Origin: Clostridium sp.
GTDB lineage: Bacteria; Bacillota; Clostridia; Lachnospirales; Lachnospiraceae
Direction of reading: 5' to 3'
Assembly: GCA_023664605.1 (NCBI GenBank)
Contig: JAMPFF010000024.1
Location: 1 to 41,943 of the forward strand
DNA: 41,943 bases
Shown here: in pieces, positions 32,804 through 41,272 of the stretch
Layout of the letters: every line of letters starts with the position of its first letter
How positions within the stretch are numbered: the stretch's first letter is position 1
Program-made: the position numbers and the translations under genes
The notes under the pieces: generated by a model
Database searches by the model: none
Told to the model about the DNA's origin: nothing
What the model saw: only the letters and a program-made list of their open reading frames with translations

Positions 32804-33850
32804 ATGAAGCTATCAATTATTGTTCCGGTTTATAATATGGCGGCGGATGGAAAGCTTCAATATTGTCTGGATTCGCTGGTGCATCAGAGCATTGCAGATT
32901 ACGAGATTATTGCAGTGGATGACTGTTCGACGGACTCATCCATGGAAATATTAACGGCATATGAGAAAAAATATCCGGAAAAATTTCATGCCGTACATTC
33001 CCCTGTCAATAAGAAACAGGGCGGAGCCAAAAATATCGGTATGGCGTTGGCAAAAGGGGAATGGATTGGCTTTATCGACAGCGATGACTGGGTGACGCCG
33101 GATTTTTACGAAAGGCTGATTGGGAAGGGAGAAGAGACCGGGGCGGATATGGTCGGCTGCGATTATCATTTGACCGACCGGCACAGTATGGAAATCGGAC
33201 AGGTCGTACACAATAATAAAAAAGAGCAGACGGGTATTTTAAATGAGGAAAAATATAAATCGCTTATCATTGATGGCGGCAGTCTGGTGGTAAAGGTATA
33301 CCGCAGGGAAATTGTGATTGACCATCCTGGTCGATTTCCGGAAGGCATCTTTTATGAAGACAATGCGCTTGGCAATTCCTGGATGTTACGTGCGAAACAT
33401 TTTGAATATATTGAAGAACCGCTGTATTATTATTATCAGCATGACACATCGACCGTGCATACGATTACGGTCAAAAGATGCGAGGATCGTATGGAAGCGG
33501 GCAGGATTATGCTGGAGGAAGCAAAGAAATACAACTATCTGGACAAATACCATGCAGAGATAGAATTTAGTTTTGCCACGCTTTTTTATGTGAATACGCT
33601 TTTTACTTATATGCAGGGAGTAAGACCGGTAAAGTACGGATTTGTAAAAAAGCTGGGGGCGGAGATGAAAAAGAACTTTTCCTATTTTCAGGAAAATCCC
33701 TATTATCGGGAAAGAGTGCATGAAGAGGAAAAAAAACTGATTAGTATACAGATGAAATCAACGCTGTGTTTTATTCTTTATTATAAAATGCTGTGGGCGT
33801 ATCGTGATTTCAGGAAGAAAAGAAAACCGGAGGCAGACGGCAGGGGATGA
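32804..33850 (+). CDS. GT2 glycosyltransferase
   Basis: A 348-residue GT-A transferase. KLSIIVPVYNMAADGKLQYCLDSLVHQSI, YEIIAVDDCSTDSS, NKKQGGAKNIGMALAKGEWIGFIDSDDWVTPDFYERL (DSDD site) and RFPEGIFYEDNALGNSW (ED base) form a complete GT2 core; a helical C-terminal region follows. Its place between pseC and pseF makes it a candidate for Pse or amino-sugar transfer, which is only inference. The ATG at 32804 has AAAGG 7 bases upstream; a longer frame begins inside pseC. ATGA overlap with the next gene. Confidence 0.9.
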   Translation: MKLSIIVPVYNMAADGKLQYCLDSLVHQSIADYEIIAVDDCSTDSSMEILTAYEKKYPEKFHAVHSPVNKKQGGAKNIGMALAKGEWIGFIDSDDWVTPDFYERLIGKGEETGADMVGCDYHLTDRHSMEIGQVVHNNKKEQTGILNEEKYKSLIIDGGSLVVKVYRREIVIDHPGRFPEGIFYEDNALGNSWMLRAKHFEYIEEPLYYYYQHDTSTVHTITVKRCEDRMEAGRIMLEEAKKYNYLDKYHAEIEFSFATLFYVNTLFTYMQGVRPVKYGFVKKLGAEMKKNFSYFQENPYYRERVHEEEKKLISIQMKSTLCFILYYKMLWAYRDFRKKRKPEADGRG

Positions 33851-36075
33851 AGATATCAAGAAAAGCGAATATTATTTTTATAGTCAGCGTATGCTGTATT
33901 GTTTTTTTTCTGTGGCTTGGCAATGAGGGCGATAATCCGCTGACTTATTTAGGTTCCGAACTGCGATATTCCGTGGGATTACTGGATTCCGAGTACGCGC
34001 TTGTCATCAGGGATTCGGTGGCAAGGACGGGAACGGTGGCGAGTACGCCGGACTTAGTCGTCAATCGGGGAACATATACGATAGATTTTGCGTATACGGC
34101 GGATGGAGAAGGAAATGTAATAGAGTTATGGGATCAGGGCAACAAGGTTGCCGCCTGGCCGTTGGATGCCGAGGAACAGTCTTTTTCCATGGATTTTACA
34201 TTGACAAAAGATGTGGAACAGTTTTCGGTTAAGTTTAATTACTGCGGCTCCGGTGCATTTATCGTCAAAAAAATTTCGTTGACCCCGGCTGCGCTTTTTT
34301 ATACGGACACGTATTTTATGATAATACTGTTTTTAGTATGCAGTCTGGCAGGATACTATCTGTATCAGAAAAATCTTAACGAACCGATAGACAAACAAAA
34401 GCTGATAGATGCGTGCATTATTATCGGCGTTGCGCTGTTTGCCACTTCTTCCATGTTTTCGACTTATCTCTATGACGGGGATGATTTATGCTATCATCTG
34501 GGGCGGATAGAAGGAATTAAGGACGGTATTTTGGATGGGCAGATTCCGGTTATCATAATGCCGGAGGCATTGCAGGGAAACGGATATCTGAATGCGATGT
34601 ATCCGTATCTTTTCCTGTATATCGGCGCTTTTCTGCGGATATGCAGGGTTTCGCTCGGGTTATCCTATAAAGTAATCATTTTTCTGGCAAACCTTGGTTC
34701 GGCATTGTGCGCTTACTATGCGTTTAAGTCCATTACAAAATCGCGCAGGCTGATAACGCTGGCTGTTGTACTGTATACGCTTATGCCGTACCGTTTTACG
34801 AACATATTTTCCCGCGGCGATTTGGGAGAGACGCTGGCGCTTACGTTCTGGCCGCTTGTCATAGCGGGGATGTACCATATTATATTTGGCGATAGGAAAA
34901 AATGGTATTATCTGGTGATTGGATTCAGTGGGATTTTGCAAAGCCATATTTTGAGTATCACCTTTGTTATGGGATTTTGCATTATCGCTGCGCTTGTGTT
35001 TATCATGAATATATGGAAAGAAAAACGTTATATGGAAATTGCCAAAGCAGCGGTTGTTACGGTACTGTTGAATCTGTGGTTTCTGGTTCCGTTTTTATAT
35101 TATTATTTTACGGAAGAACTGGGAACGGATGTGCTGCGTTGGAGCGGTTACTTTGAACAGTCCATTAATCCTTCCAATTTCGCGCAGACTATCAGTCTTT
35201 ATAGTAAGCAGTATTTTTCCTTGGGGCTGCCGCTTCTTGGCTGCGTGGGCATTGCGTTCATTTATCTGGTGTGCGATAAAAAGGAAAGTAAGAGCAGGCT
35301 GGACAGTTATCTTGTCTTTTTGCTGGTACTGGGCTGCATCTTAGCCTATATGACAACGGGATATTTCCCAAGCCTGGAACTGAGCAGGAATGCGTTTCTA
35401 AATTCGATTATGACGATGCTGCAGTTCCCGTGGCGGTTTTTAGGACCGGCCTGTACCTGTTTTTTGTTTGCGGGGCTTCTCTGGCTGCCTAAGTCGAAAA
35501 TATTAAGGCCTTATCAAAATCTGCTGTTTGCTTTGTTCATCGGGCTTAATCTTTTGGTACTTCAGACAGTGCCGGCCGATAATATCCATATGCCGTATGA
35601 TGATGCGATGGCAACAGCCTCCAAAGGACATGACAGTAAGATGGCTGCCAATATCGGTCTCTTTTATCCTCACGAATGGCGCCTTGGCGGTGTGGCGGAT
35701 GAAAGATTGACAACCAGTGTGGTTGTTTCCGATATGAATCATGTAAAAGTATCGGATTATCAGAAAAAAGGCACTAAGGCATGGGTGAATTATGTCTGTG
35801 ACGACGAGGAAGTATATCTGGAACTGCCGATTTTAAATTATGCCGGATATCGCGCTTATGACGAGAATGGAAAGAGGATGGAGATTACGGACGGCAATTA
35901 TCAGCGGATGAGGATAATGCTGCCGGGGGATGGAAAAGAGCATAGCATCTACGTCCGATTCGGTCCGGTTGCGGGTTTTGTGATTGCGGATATGATATCG
36001 GCCCTGACAATAGCGGGTATTATATATGCTCTGTTAAAGCGCGGGCAATTCTTGCCGAACCGCCTCCGTCAATGA
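33847..36075 (+). CDS. Large polytopic membrane protein (YfhO/GT-C-like), polysaccharide modification
   Basis: A 742-residue protein. One N-terminal membrane helix, an exposed beta-rich domain (about 40-150; RDSVARTGTVASTPDLVVNRGTYTIDFAY) and then about ten or more helices. The YDGDDLCYHLGRIEGIKDGILDGQIPVIIMPEALQGNGYLNAMYPYLFLYIGAFL loop is the type seen in membrane proteins annotated as 6-pyruvoyl-tetrahydropterin synthase-related or YfhO-like, with a GT-C-like acidic loop. The C terminus ends in another exposed beta domain. Exact reaction unknown; outer-face sugar transfer is likely. It overlaps the GT2 gene by 4 bases and the 3' end of pseG, on the other strand, by 56 bases. Confidence 0.8.
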   Translation: MKISRKANIIFIVSVCCIVFFLWLGNEGDNPLTYLGSELRYSVGLLDSEYALVIRDSVARTGTVASTPDLVVNRGTYTIDFAYTADGEGNVIELWDQGNKVAAWPLDAEEQSFSMDFTLTKDVEQFSVKFNYCGSGAFIVKKISLTPAALFYTDTYFMIILFLVCSLAGYYLYQKNLNEPIDKQKLIDACIIIGVALFATSSMFSTYLYDGDDLCYHLGRIEGIKDGILDGQIPVIIMPEALQGNGYLNAMYPYLFLYIGAFLRICRVSLGLSYKVIIFLANLGSALCAYYAFKSITKSRRLITLAVVLYTLMPYRFTNIFSRGDLGETLALTFWPLVIAGMYHIIFGDRKKWYYLVIGFSGILQSHILSITFVMGFCIIAALVFIMNIWKEKRYMEIAKAAVVTVLLNLWFLVPFLYYYFTEELGTDVLRWSGYFEQSINPSNFAQTISLYSKQYFSLGLPLLGCVGIAFIYLVCDKKESKSRLDSYLVFLLVLGCILAYMTTGYFPSLELSRNAFLNSIMTMLQFPWRFLGPACTCFLFAGLLWLPKSKILRPYQNLLFALFIGLNLLVLQTVPADNIHMPYDDAMATASKGHDSKMAANIGLFYPHEWRLGGVADERLTTSVVVSDMNHVKVSDYQKKGTKAWVNYVCDDEEVYLELPILNYAGYRAYDENGKRMEITDGNYQRMRIMLPGDGKEHSIYVRFGPVAGFVIADMISALTIAGIIYALLKRGQFLPNRLRQ

Positions 36076-37084
36076 AAGTTTTCATACGCAGGGCGCATTC
36101 TTTCCGCTTTTCATAAGAATGCGAATACTCATGCAGGAAAGTAATGATATGCCCGATTGTGTCATCAGCAGCAGAACGAATATCGCCGGCATAGGGGATG
36201 ATGTGCTTTCGGGAAAACGTTTCTACGGCATTCAGTTGATTGTCTGCGGTGGTAAAACTGATGGACGTGATACCAACGGCGCAGAGTTCATATAAGGTAG
36301 TGCCGCCTGCGCAGACGGCCAAATCGCATTTTCCCATGAGTGCGGCCATATCTTGTACATTTTCGTAGATATGGATGATGGGATAACTACAGGAAAGGCT
36401 GACAAGCTCCTGATAATGGGCATTGAGGCGGCTTGTGACAACATGATAGCGGCAGTTTTGTAAAGCGGTATCGGATAATGCCGTGCTATTTCCGGGCTGT
36501 GGTGTGAAAATTTTCGTAAGTATGCTTCCGGCTGCGTTATAGGCGTCGGTTCCCCCTGTAGAGAGGAAAATATCATGAATATCCGGGCGTACTTCGGCAG
36601 CAGCATTTTGAAACTGTTCCCGCAGAGGCGTATAGGAAGCGCCTATCAGTCTGTAGGGAATGTTTAAATAGCAGGAAGGCACGTTTTGAGGCTCAATATC
36701 ATAATTGACGATTAAGTCCACCGGATAATCAAAAGCCATCATATCGTCTAGATAGGCGGTATGACAGTAATTTTGCAATGTGGCAAGATAAGACGGCGTT
36801 ACAAAATAGGAATCGATAAAAAGCCATCGTGCGTCTTTTAACATCGGCTGCAATATGGAAAGTTCCGATTCCATGTCTTTATAGTTGCTGTGCAGACAGG
36901 AAACGGGAAATTCGTCCGGACGGACAAAGCGTTCCTTTAAAAGAGAAACACTTGTTTCGTCGGACACCAGAAATCGGCATTCAACATGCAGGGCGTTACA
37001 GGCTCTGGCAATGGAGAGACAGCGCATGATATGTCCTGTGGCAATTTCCTTATTTCCATCGGTTCTAAAATAGACTGCAGACAT
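36020..37084 (-). CDS. pseG: UDP-2,4-diacetamido-2,4,6-trideoxy-altropyranose hydrolase
   Basis: A 354-residue GT-B-like nucleotide-sugar hydrolase of the pseudaminic acid pathway, releasing UDP from the 2,4-diacetamido intermediate. YFRTDGNKEIATGHIMRCLSIARAC is the PseG hallmark with the catalytic His near residue 18. LSTGGTDAYNA, VCAGGTTLYELCAVGITSISFTTADNQ are UDP-binding marks. The length is normal and no PseH domain is fused. The ATG at 37084 has AAAGGA 8 bases upstream; a longer frame without a ribosome site is rejected. It alone runs opposite to the other pse genes, and its last 56 bases are antisense to the end of the 33847 gene. Confidence 0.93.
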   Translation of the reverse strand: MSAVYFRTDGNKEIATGHIMRCLSIARACNALHVECRFLVSDETSVSLLKERFVRPDEFPVSCLHSNYKDMESELSILQPMLKDARWLFIDSYFVTPSYLATLQNYCHTAYLDDMMAFDYPVDLIVNYDIEPQNVPSCYLNIPYRLIGASYTPLREQFQNAAAEVRPDIHDIFLSTGGTDAYNAAGSILTKIFTPQPGNSTALSDTALQNCRYHVVTSRLNAHYQELVSLSCSYPIIHIYENVQDMAALMGKCDLAVCAGGTTLYELCAVGITSISFTTADNQLNAVETFSRKHIIPYAGDIRSAADDTIGHIITFLHEYSHSYEKRKECALRMKTFIDGGGSARIARALTEHI

Positions 37085-37130
37085 GAACGAAGTCCTTTCT
37101 AAATGAAGCGGTATAGTTTCTGTTTTGCAT

Positions 37131-37159
37131 ATTTTATCATATATTGAGTGATTCGACAA
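37131..37159 (-). promoter_or_regulatory. Promoter of pseG with a 0A-box on the -35
   Basis: On the minus strand TTGTCG (37154-37159), a 17-bp spacer and TAAAAT (37131-37136). An exact TGTCGAA (37152-37158) overlaps the -35, the place known for Spo0A-activated sigma-A promoters. Function is inferred only. Confidence 0.5.
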
Positions 37160-37214
37160 TTTAGCCTGCAAATAAAAAATCAAGCTAAATTTTAAAGAAA
37201 GGAATGATAACGTC

Positions 37215-37910
37215 ATGAACACTTCCTCGATTGCGATTATTACCGCCAGAGGCGGCAGCAAACGGATTCCCCGTAAAAATATCAGGGAGTTTTGCGGAAA
37301 ACCGATATTATGCTATTCCATCGAGGCGGCGCTTAATGCCGGTTTGTTTACGGAAGTCATGGTTTCCACTGATGATGAGAAGATTGCGCAGATTGCAAGA
37401 AAGGCGGGCGCGCAGGTTCCCTTTATGAGAAGTGATAAAACGGCGAACGATTATGCCTCTACTGATGATGTGATTATGGAAGTATTAAAGCGGTATCAGG
37501 AACAGGAACAGGAGTTTGAAACATTCTGCTGTCTGTATCCGACTGCGCCTTTTATTACGGCAAAGAAGTTACGGGACGCCATGAAGCTGTTAGAGACGGC
37601 GGATTCCGTGATGCCTGTAGTGGCGTTTTCCTATCCGCCGCAGCGCTGTGTTGTGCTTAGTGAACAGGGGGAACTGCGTATGAAATGGCCGGAATATGCG
37701 AAAACCCGTTCGCAGGACTTAGAGCCATATTATCATGACTGCGGACAGTTTTATTGCTGCCGGACGAAACCTTTTATGGAATATGGCACAACCGACCTAC
37801 CCCATATGGTTCCGCTTTTTATGAGCGAATTGGAGGTGCAGGATATTGATAATCTGCAGGATTGGGAGATTGCGGAACTGAAATACCGGAAAATGACCGG
37901 TCAGTCGTAG
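37215..37910 (+). CDS. pseF: Pseudaminic acid cytidylyltransferase (CMP-Pse synthetase)
   Basis: A 231-residue NTP-transferase that activates pseudaminic acid with CTP. ITARGGSKRIPRKNIREFCGKPI is the CMP-sugar synthetase signature (9-31), VSTDDEKIAQIARKAGAQVPFMRS and YPTAPFITAKKLRDAM follow, and YYHDCGQFYCCRTKPF is typical of PseF rather than of NeuA. Length fits the PseF group. AAAGGAATG-type site lies before the ATG. It is divergent from pseG across a 130-bp control region, and pseI follows after 17 bases. Confidence 0.93.
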   Translation: MNTSSIAIITARGGSKRIPRKNIREFCGKPILCYSIEAALNAGLFTEVMVSTDDEKIAQIARKAGAQVPFMRSDKTANDYASTDDVIMEVLKRYQEQEQEFETFCCLYPTAPFITAKKLRDAMKLLETADSVMPVVAFSYPPQRCVVLSEQGELRMKWPEYAKTRSQDLEPYYHDCGQFYCCRTKPFMEYGTTDLPHMVPLFMSELEVQDIDNLQDWEIAELKYRKMTGQS

Positions 37911-37927
37911 AAAAGGTGGTATAACGG

Positions 37928-38977
37928 ATGAAAAAGGAATTTAAAATCGGGAAAAAAGTGATAGGAGAAAACAGCCCCGTTTTTTGCGTGGCGGAAATGT
38001 CGGGGAACCATCTGCATGATTACGAACGGGCGGTGGAAATTATCCATGCGGCAAAAGAAGCCGGAGCGGACGCCGTTAAATTGCAGACCTACACGGCGGA
38101 CAGCCTTTCCATTGACTGTGATAATGAATATTTTCAGATACATGGCGGTCTGTGGGATGGTATGACAGAGTATAAACTCTATGAAGAAGCATCCACGCCG
38201 TGGGAATGGCAGCCGAAGTTAAAAGAACTGGCGGAAAGTCTGGGCATGGAATGCTTTTCCTCTCCTTTTGACGCTGCGTCTGTCGATTTTATGAAAGAAT
38301 GCGGTATGCCCGCTTATAAGGTTGCGTCCTATGAAATAAACGATATTCCCCTGATACGGAAAATTGCCGCGCTGCATAAGCCCGTTATTTTCGCGACAGG
38401 GGTCGCTTATCCGGAAGATATTGAGCGTACCTTACAGGTTTGTAAGGAAGAGGGAAACGAGGAAGTCATGCTGTTAAAATGCGTCTCTGCTTATCCAACG
38501 CCATATGAAGATATTAATTTGAAAATGATTCCGACATTGGCGGAAAGCTATGACTGCTTGGTAGGACTGTCCGACCATTCGATGGGAAGTGTCGTGCCGA
38601 TTGGAGCGGTGCCATTTGGCATTAAAATGGTGGAGAAGCATTTGACGCTGCGCCGCGCTGACGGTGGTCCTGACGGCGCATTTTCCATGGAGCCGGAAGA
38701 GTTTAAACAAATGACAGAACATATCCGTATCATGGAAAAAGCGCTTGGCGTATCCGAATATGGACTGACCGAAAACCAAAAGAAAGAAAGAAACGGCTCC
38801 CGATCTCTTTTTGTCGTAAAGGATATTAAGGCGGGGGATATGCTGACGCCGGAGAATATACGCTCCATTCGTCCGGGATATGGACTGCATACGATGTATT
38901 ATGAAGAAGTTTTGGGAAAGAAGGCGCTGCGGGATATCGAAAGAGGAACGCCGCTTGCCTGGGAAATGTTTTCCTAA
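37928..38977 (+). CDS. pseI: Pseudaminic acid synthase
   Basis: A 349-residue aldolase-type enzyme joining the 6-deoxy-altrose product of PseG with phosphoenolpyruvate. An N-terminal NeuB-type TIM barrel (AEMSGNHLHDYERAVEIIHAAKEAGADAVKLQTYTADSLSIDC; FSSPFDAASVDFMKE; GLSDHSMGS; EKHLTL) is followed by a C-terminal SAF/antifreeze-like domain (about 285-349). GGLWDGMTEYKLYEEASTPWEWQ is the segment that sets PseI apart from sialic acid synthase. AAAGGTGG precedes the ATG. Convergent with the ATP-grasp gene with only 13 bases between the two stops. Confidence 0.94.
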   Translation: MKKEFKIGKKVIGENSPVFCVAEMSGNHLHDYERAVEIIHAAKEAGADAVKLQTYTADSLSIDCDNEYFQIHGGLWDGMTEYKLYEEASTPWEWQPKLKELAESLGMECFSSPFDAASVDFMKECGMPAYKVASYEINDIPLIRKIAALHKPVIFATGVAYPEDIERTLQVCKEEGNEEVMLLKCVSAYPTPYEDINLKMIPTLAESYDCLVGLSDHSMGSVVPIGAVPFGIKMVEKHLTLRRADGGPDGAFSMEPEEFKQMTEHIRIMEKALGVSEYGLTENQKKERNGSRSLFVVKDIKAGDMLTPENIRSIRPGYGLHTMYYEEVLGKKALRDIERGTPLAWEMFS

Positions 38978-38990
38978 AAAATTCCCGCAG

Positions 38991-39974
38991 TTATGGTATG
39001 GGCGTATCAGGTAATTTTAACGTCATTAAATCCGTATATTTTAACATACAGATGTCATCCTCATAATTGCCGATGCTGTCTGCATTTTCTTTGCCTGCAA
39101 TATTATTGGCAATCAGCGCGGGAAAGTTTATGCCGCAGGCGTGGGCGTGAGGATAGCCGCCGCCGAAACGCGGGTTTATTTCGGAGATATAATAGCTGCC
39201 GTTTACTTTGAAAACATCCATATCGACAGGACCGGACAGAGAAAGAGAAGCGGCAGTTTTTTTCACTAAATCGAATAAAACGTCATCCTTGGCGGAGACG
39301 GATTTTTCCGTTTCGCCCGCGCGCATACGCAGTTTTTTCTTAATAAAAATGGAAACGGGTTTATGCGAGAGCATATCGACATAAACATCGACGCCGTACT
39401 CCTCCCCGTCTGCAAATTGTTGAATCAGCATCTTTTCCGTGCTGTATTTACAGAGCGCGGATACAAGCTCCATGTTTTCCACTTTCTGAATGCCGATGCT
39501 GCCGCAGCCGCGGACAGGTTTCATAAAAACGGGAAAATCCATTTTCCCGCTTTGGTAAAAATCCTTAAATTCTTCTATATTCCCACAGGTGGTAAGCGCG
39601 GGAAGATTGTTTTTCTGCAAATGTTGATAAAAAGCATATTTATCCCGGCAGGTTTCGATTGTTTCCGAAGCGGAAACAATGGGCGTTACGCCTAAAGCCG
39701 CGTACTGTTCCCGGTAAGAAGCCGTCAGATAGAGTTCGTCCTCCTGCAAGGGAAGCACGGCGTCAATTTTTTCCTTGCGGCAGATATTTAAAACCGTATC
39801 TAAATAGCCGGGTTCGCTCATGCGCGGAACGATATAATGGCTGTCCGTTTCATAGAGCGCGGGTGCGTAAACGCTGCAGTCCGTGCCGACTACCTTATCT
39901 ATGCCGTTATCCTGTTCTTTAAAATAGCGAATCAGCTGATTTCTTGTGCCGCAGCTTAAAATTAAAATGTTCAT
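38991..39974 (-). CDS. ATP-grasp ligase (carbamoyl-phosphate-synthase-like)
   Basis: A 327-residue ATP-grasp enzyme. The N-terminal pre-ATP-grasp Rossmann part has MNILILSCGTRNQLIRYFK and VVGTDCSVYAPALYETD. The central part has FPVFMKPVRGCGSIGIQKV, with the nucleotide-binding Lys and Gly loop, and the C-terminal part SGPVDMDVFKVNGSYYISEINPRFGGGYPHAHACG with the metal-binding Asp/Glu/Asn. Such enzymes join a carboxylate and an amine or thiol through an acyl phosphate. Its substrates are unknown. It lies beside pseI and 88 bases after a decarboxylase on the same strand. A GAGG site precedes the ATG. Confidence 0.88.
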   Translation of the reverse strand: MNILILSCGTRNQLIRYFKEQDNGIDKVVGTDCSVYAPALYETDSHYIVPRMSEPGYLDTVLNICRKEKIDAVLPLQEDELYLTASYREQYAALGVTPIVSASETIETCRDKYAFYQHLQKNNLPALTTCGNIEEFKDFYQSGKMDFPVFMKPVRGCGSIGIQKVENMELVSALCKYSTEKMLIQQFADGEEYGVDVYVDMLSHKPVSIFIKKKLRMRAGETEKSVSAKDDVLFDLVKKTAASLSLSGPVDMDVFKVNGSYYISEINPRFGGGYPHAHACGINFPALIANNIAGKENADSIGNYEDDICMLKYTDLMTLKLPDTPIP

Positions 39975-40062
39975 GTTAATAACCTCAATCTGTATGAAAA
40001 TAAGTTGTTATGTGTATGTCGTTGGATTCTGTCAAAATATTCTTACAGCATATCCGTTTTGA

Positions 40063-41259
40063 TTAGAATATACAGCCCTGCACATAGTCCTGCGGCGTCC
40101 ATTTTCTGCGTACCTGCGTCATTCCCTGTCCTTTTTTGACATAGACGGGCGGAAAATATTGAATAAAAAGCGGATTTAAACTCATCGTATAACCGCCGAC
40201 ATTTTCATAAATAATCTTATCTCCGGGAATTAGTTCCGGTTGGTTTTCGTATAGAAACATACGGTCGCATTCCATACAGGTGTAGCCGCTGATAACCTGT
40301 TTATCCATAATAGGGCGTTTGTCCGTATTATCATCTTTATAGTCCACATGAAAAAGATGGGAGGTCTTAATCATGGTTGCGTCTATGTTGAAGCGGCTGC
40401 CGTCCGTCATGACATAGCGGGTTCCCTTAATATCTCTGGTATCATAAATAGAGGTGGTAAAAAAAGAGCATTTGGAGATAAGCGAAATGCCCGGTTCGAC
40501 AATCAGCTTGGTTTCGGCGGGGGAAAAGCATTGGAACAGCTCTTTCGCCACAACCGGGAAATAATCGGGATATTCCGGTCTGCCCTCCATACCGCCACAG
40601 TAGCCGCCGCCTAAATCCACATAAGATAAAGATAATTGAAATTCCTGCTTTAACTGACACGCCATCCGTGCAATAGAGCGGAAGATATTTACGCTGCGGG
40701 ATTTGCTGCTTGAGTGCAGATGAAGCCCCGTAACAGATACATTTGGAATCTGCTGTAATGTCTGTAAGGCGTCGGCGAACTTACCCGTTTCATAACAGAA
40801 GCCGAACCGTCCGCTGACTTCCCCCATCGTCGTCTCGCCGGGGCACATTTTTTCCAAATCAAAGTTTATCCGGACGCCGACAGGAAACATCCTGTCCGGG
40901 TATTCGGAGGCAAGGCGGGTAAGCCATTCTATTTCCATACGGGAATCCAGATTGACATAGCCGCCCGCAAGCAAAACGTCACGAAAAGAAGCCTCGCTTT
41001 TATAGGGGCCGTTATAAATGATTTCACTGCTGTCATAGCCAAGATAACGCGCCAGCAGATATTCGTCCTCGGACACCACTTCCGCGTATGCGCCGTTTTT
41101 TTTGACAAAAGAAACAAGCCACGGCAGGGAATTGGTTTTAAAGGAATACCCCACCAGATAATTATTCCAGTTCTGTTCCAAAGAACCGGTCAGCATATCA
41201 TAATAGTTTTGCAGAATATCTTCGTCGATGATAAAATAGGGAGTTTGTAACGTATCCAT
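40063..41259 (-). CDS. Fold-type III PLP decarboxylase (DAP/ornithine decarboxylase-like)
   Basis: A 398-residue PLP enzyme with an alanine-racemase-type barrel and a C-terminal beta domain. Lys41 in YSFKTNS is the Schiff-base lysine, GRFGF and GLHLHSSSKS bind the cofactor, DLGGGYCGG is the phosphate loop, EPG follows, and CMECDRMF carries the decarboxylase-type Cys/Asp pair. The pattern fits diaminopimelate-type decarboxylases, though HIGSQ is changed to HSSSK, so the substrate is probably different. The ATG at 41259 has AAGGA about 10 bases upstream; an earlier TTG is rejected. It ends 88 bases before the ATP-grasp gene, likely one operon. Confidence 0.86.
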   Translation of the reverse strand: MDTLQTPYFIIDEDILQNYYDMLTGSLEQNWNNYLVGYSFKTNSLPWLVSFVKKNGAYAEVVSEDEYLLARYLGYDSSEIIYNGPYKSEASFRDVLLAGGYVNLDSRMEIEWLTRLASEYPDRMFPVGVRINFDLEKMCPGETTMGEVSGRFGFCYETGKFADALQTLQQIPNVSVTGLHLHSSSKSRSVNIFRSIARMACQLKQEFQLSLSYVDLGGGYCGGMEGRPEYPDYFPVVAKELFQCFSPAETKLIVEPGISLISKCSFFTTSIYDTRDIKGTRYVMTDGSRFNIDATMIKTSHLFHVDYKDDNTDKRPIMDKQVISGYTCMECDRMFLYENQPELIPGDKIIYENVGGYTMSLNPLFIQYFPPVYVKKGQGMTQVRRKWTPQDYVQGCIF

Positions 41260-41272
41260 AATTGCGTTGTCC

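Noticed and set aside
37085-37261. 59-residue N-terminal extension of pseG
   Set aside because: No ribosome site, hydrophobic nonsense sequence through the pseF start region; the ATG at 37084 gives the normal PseG start.
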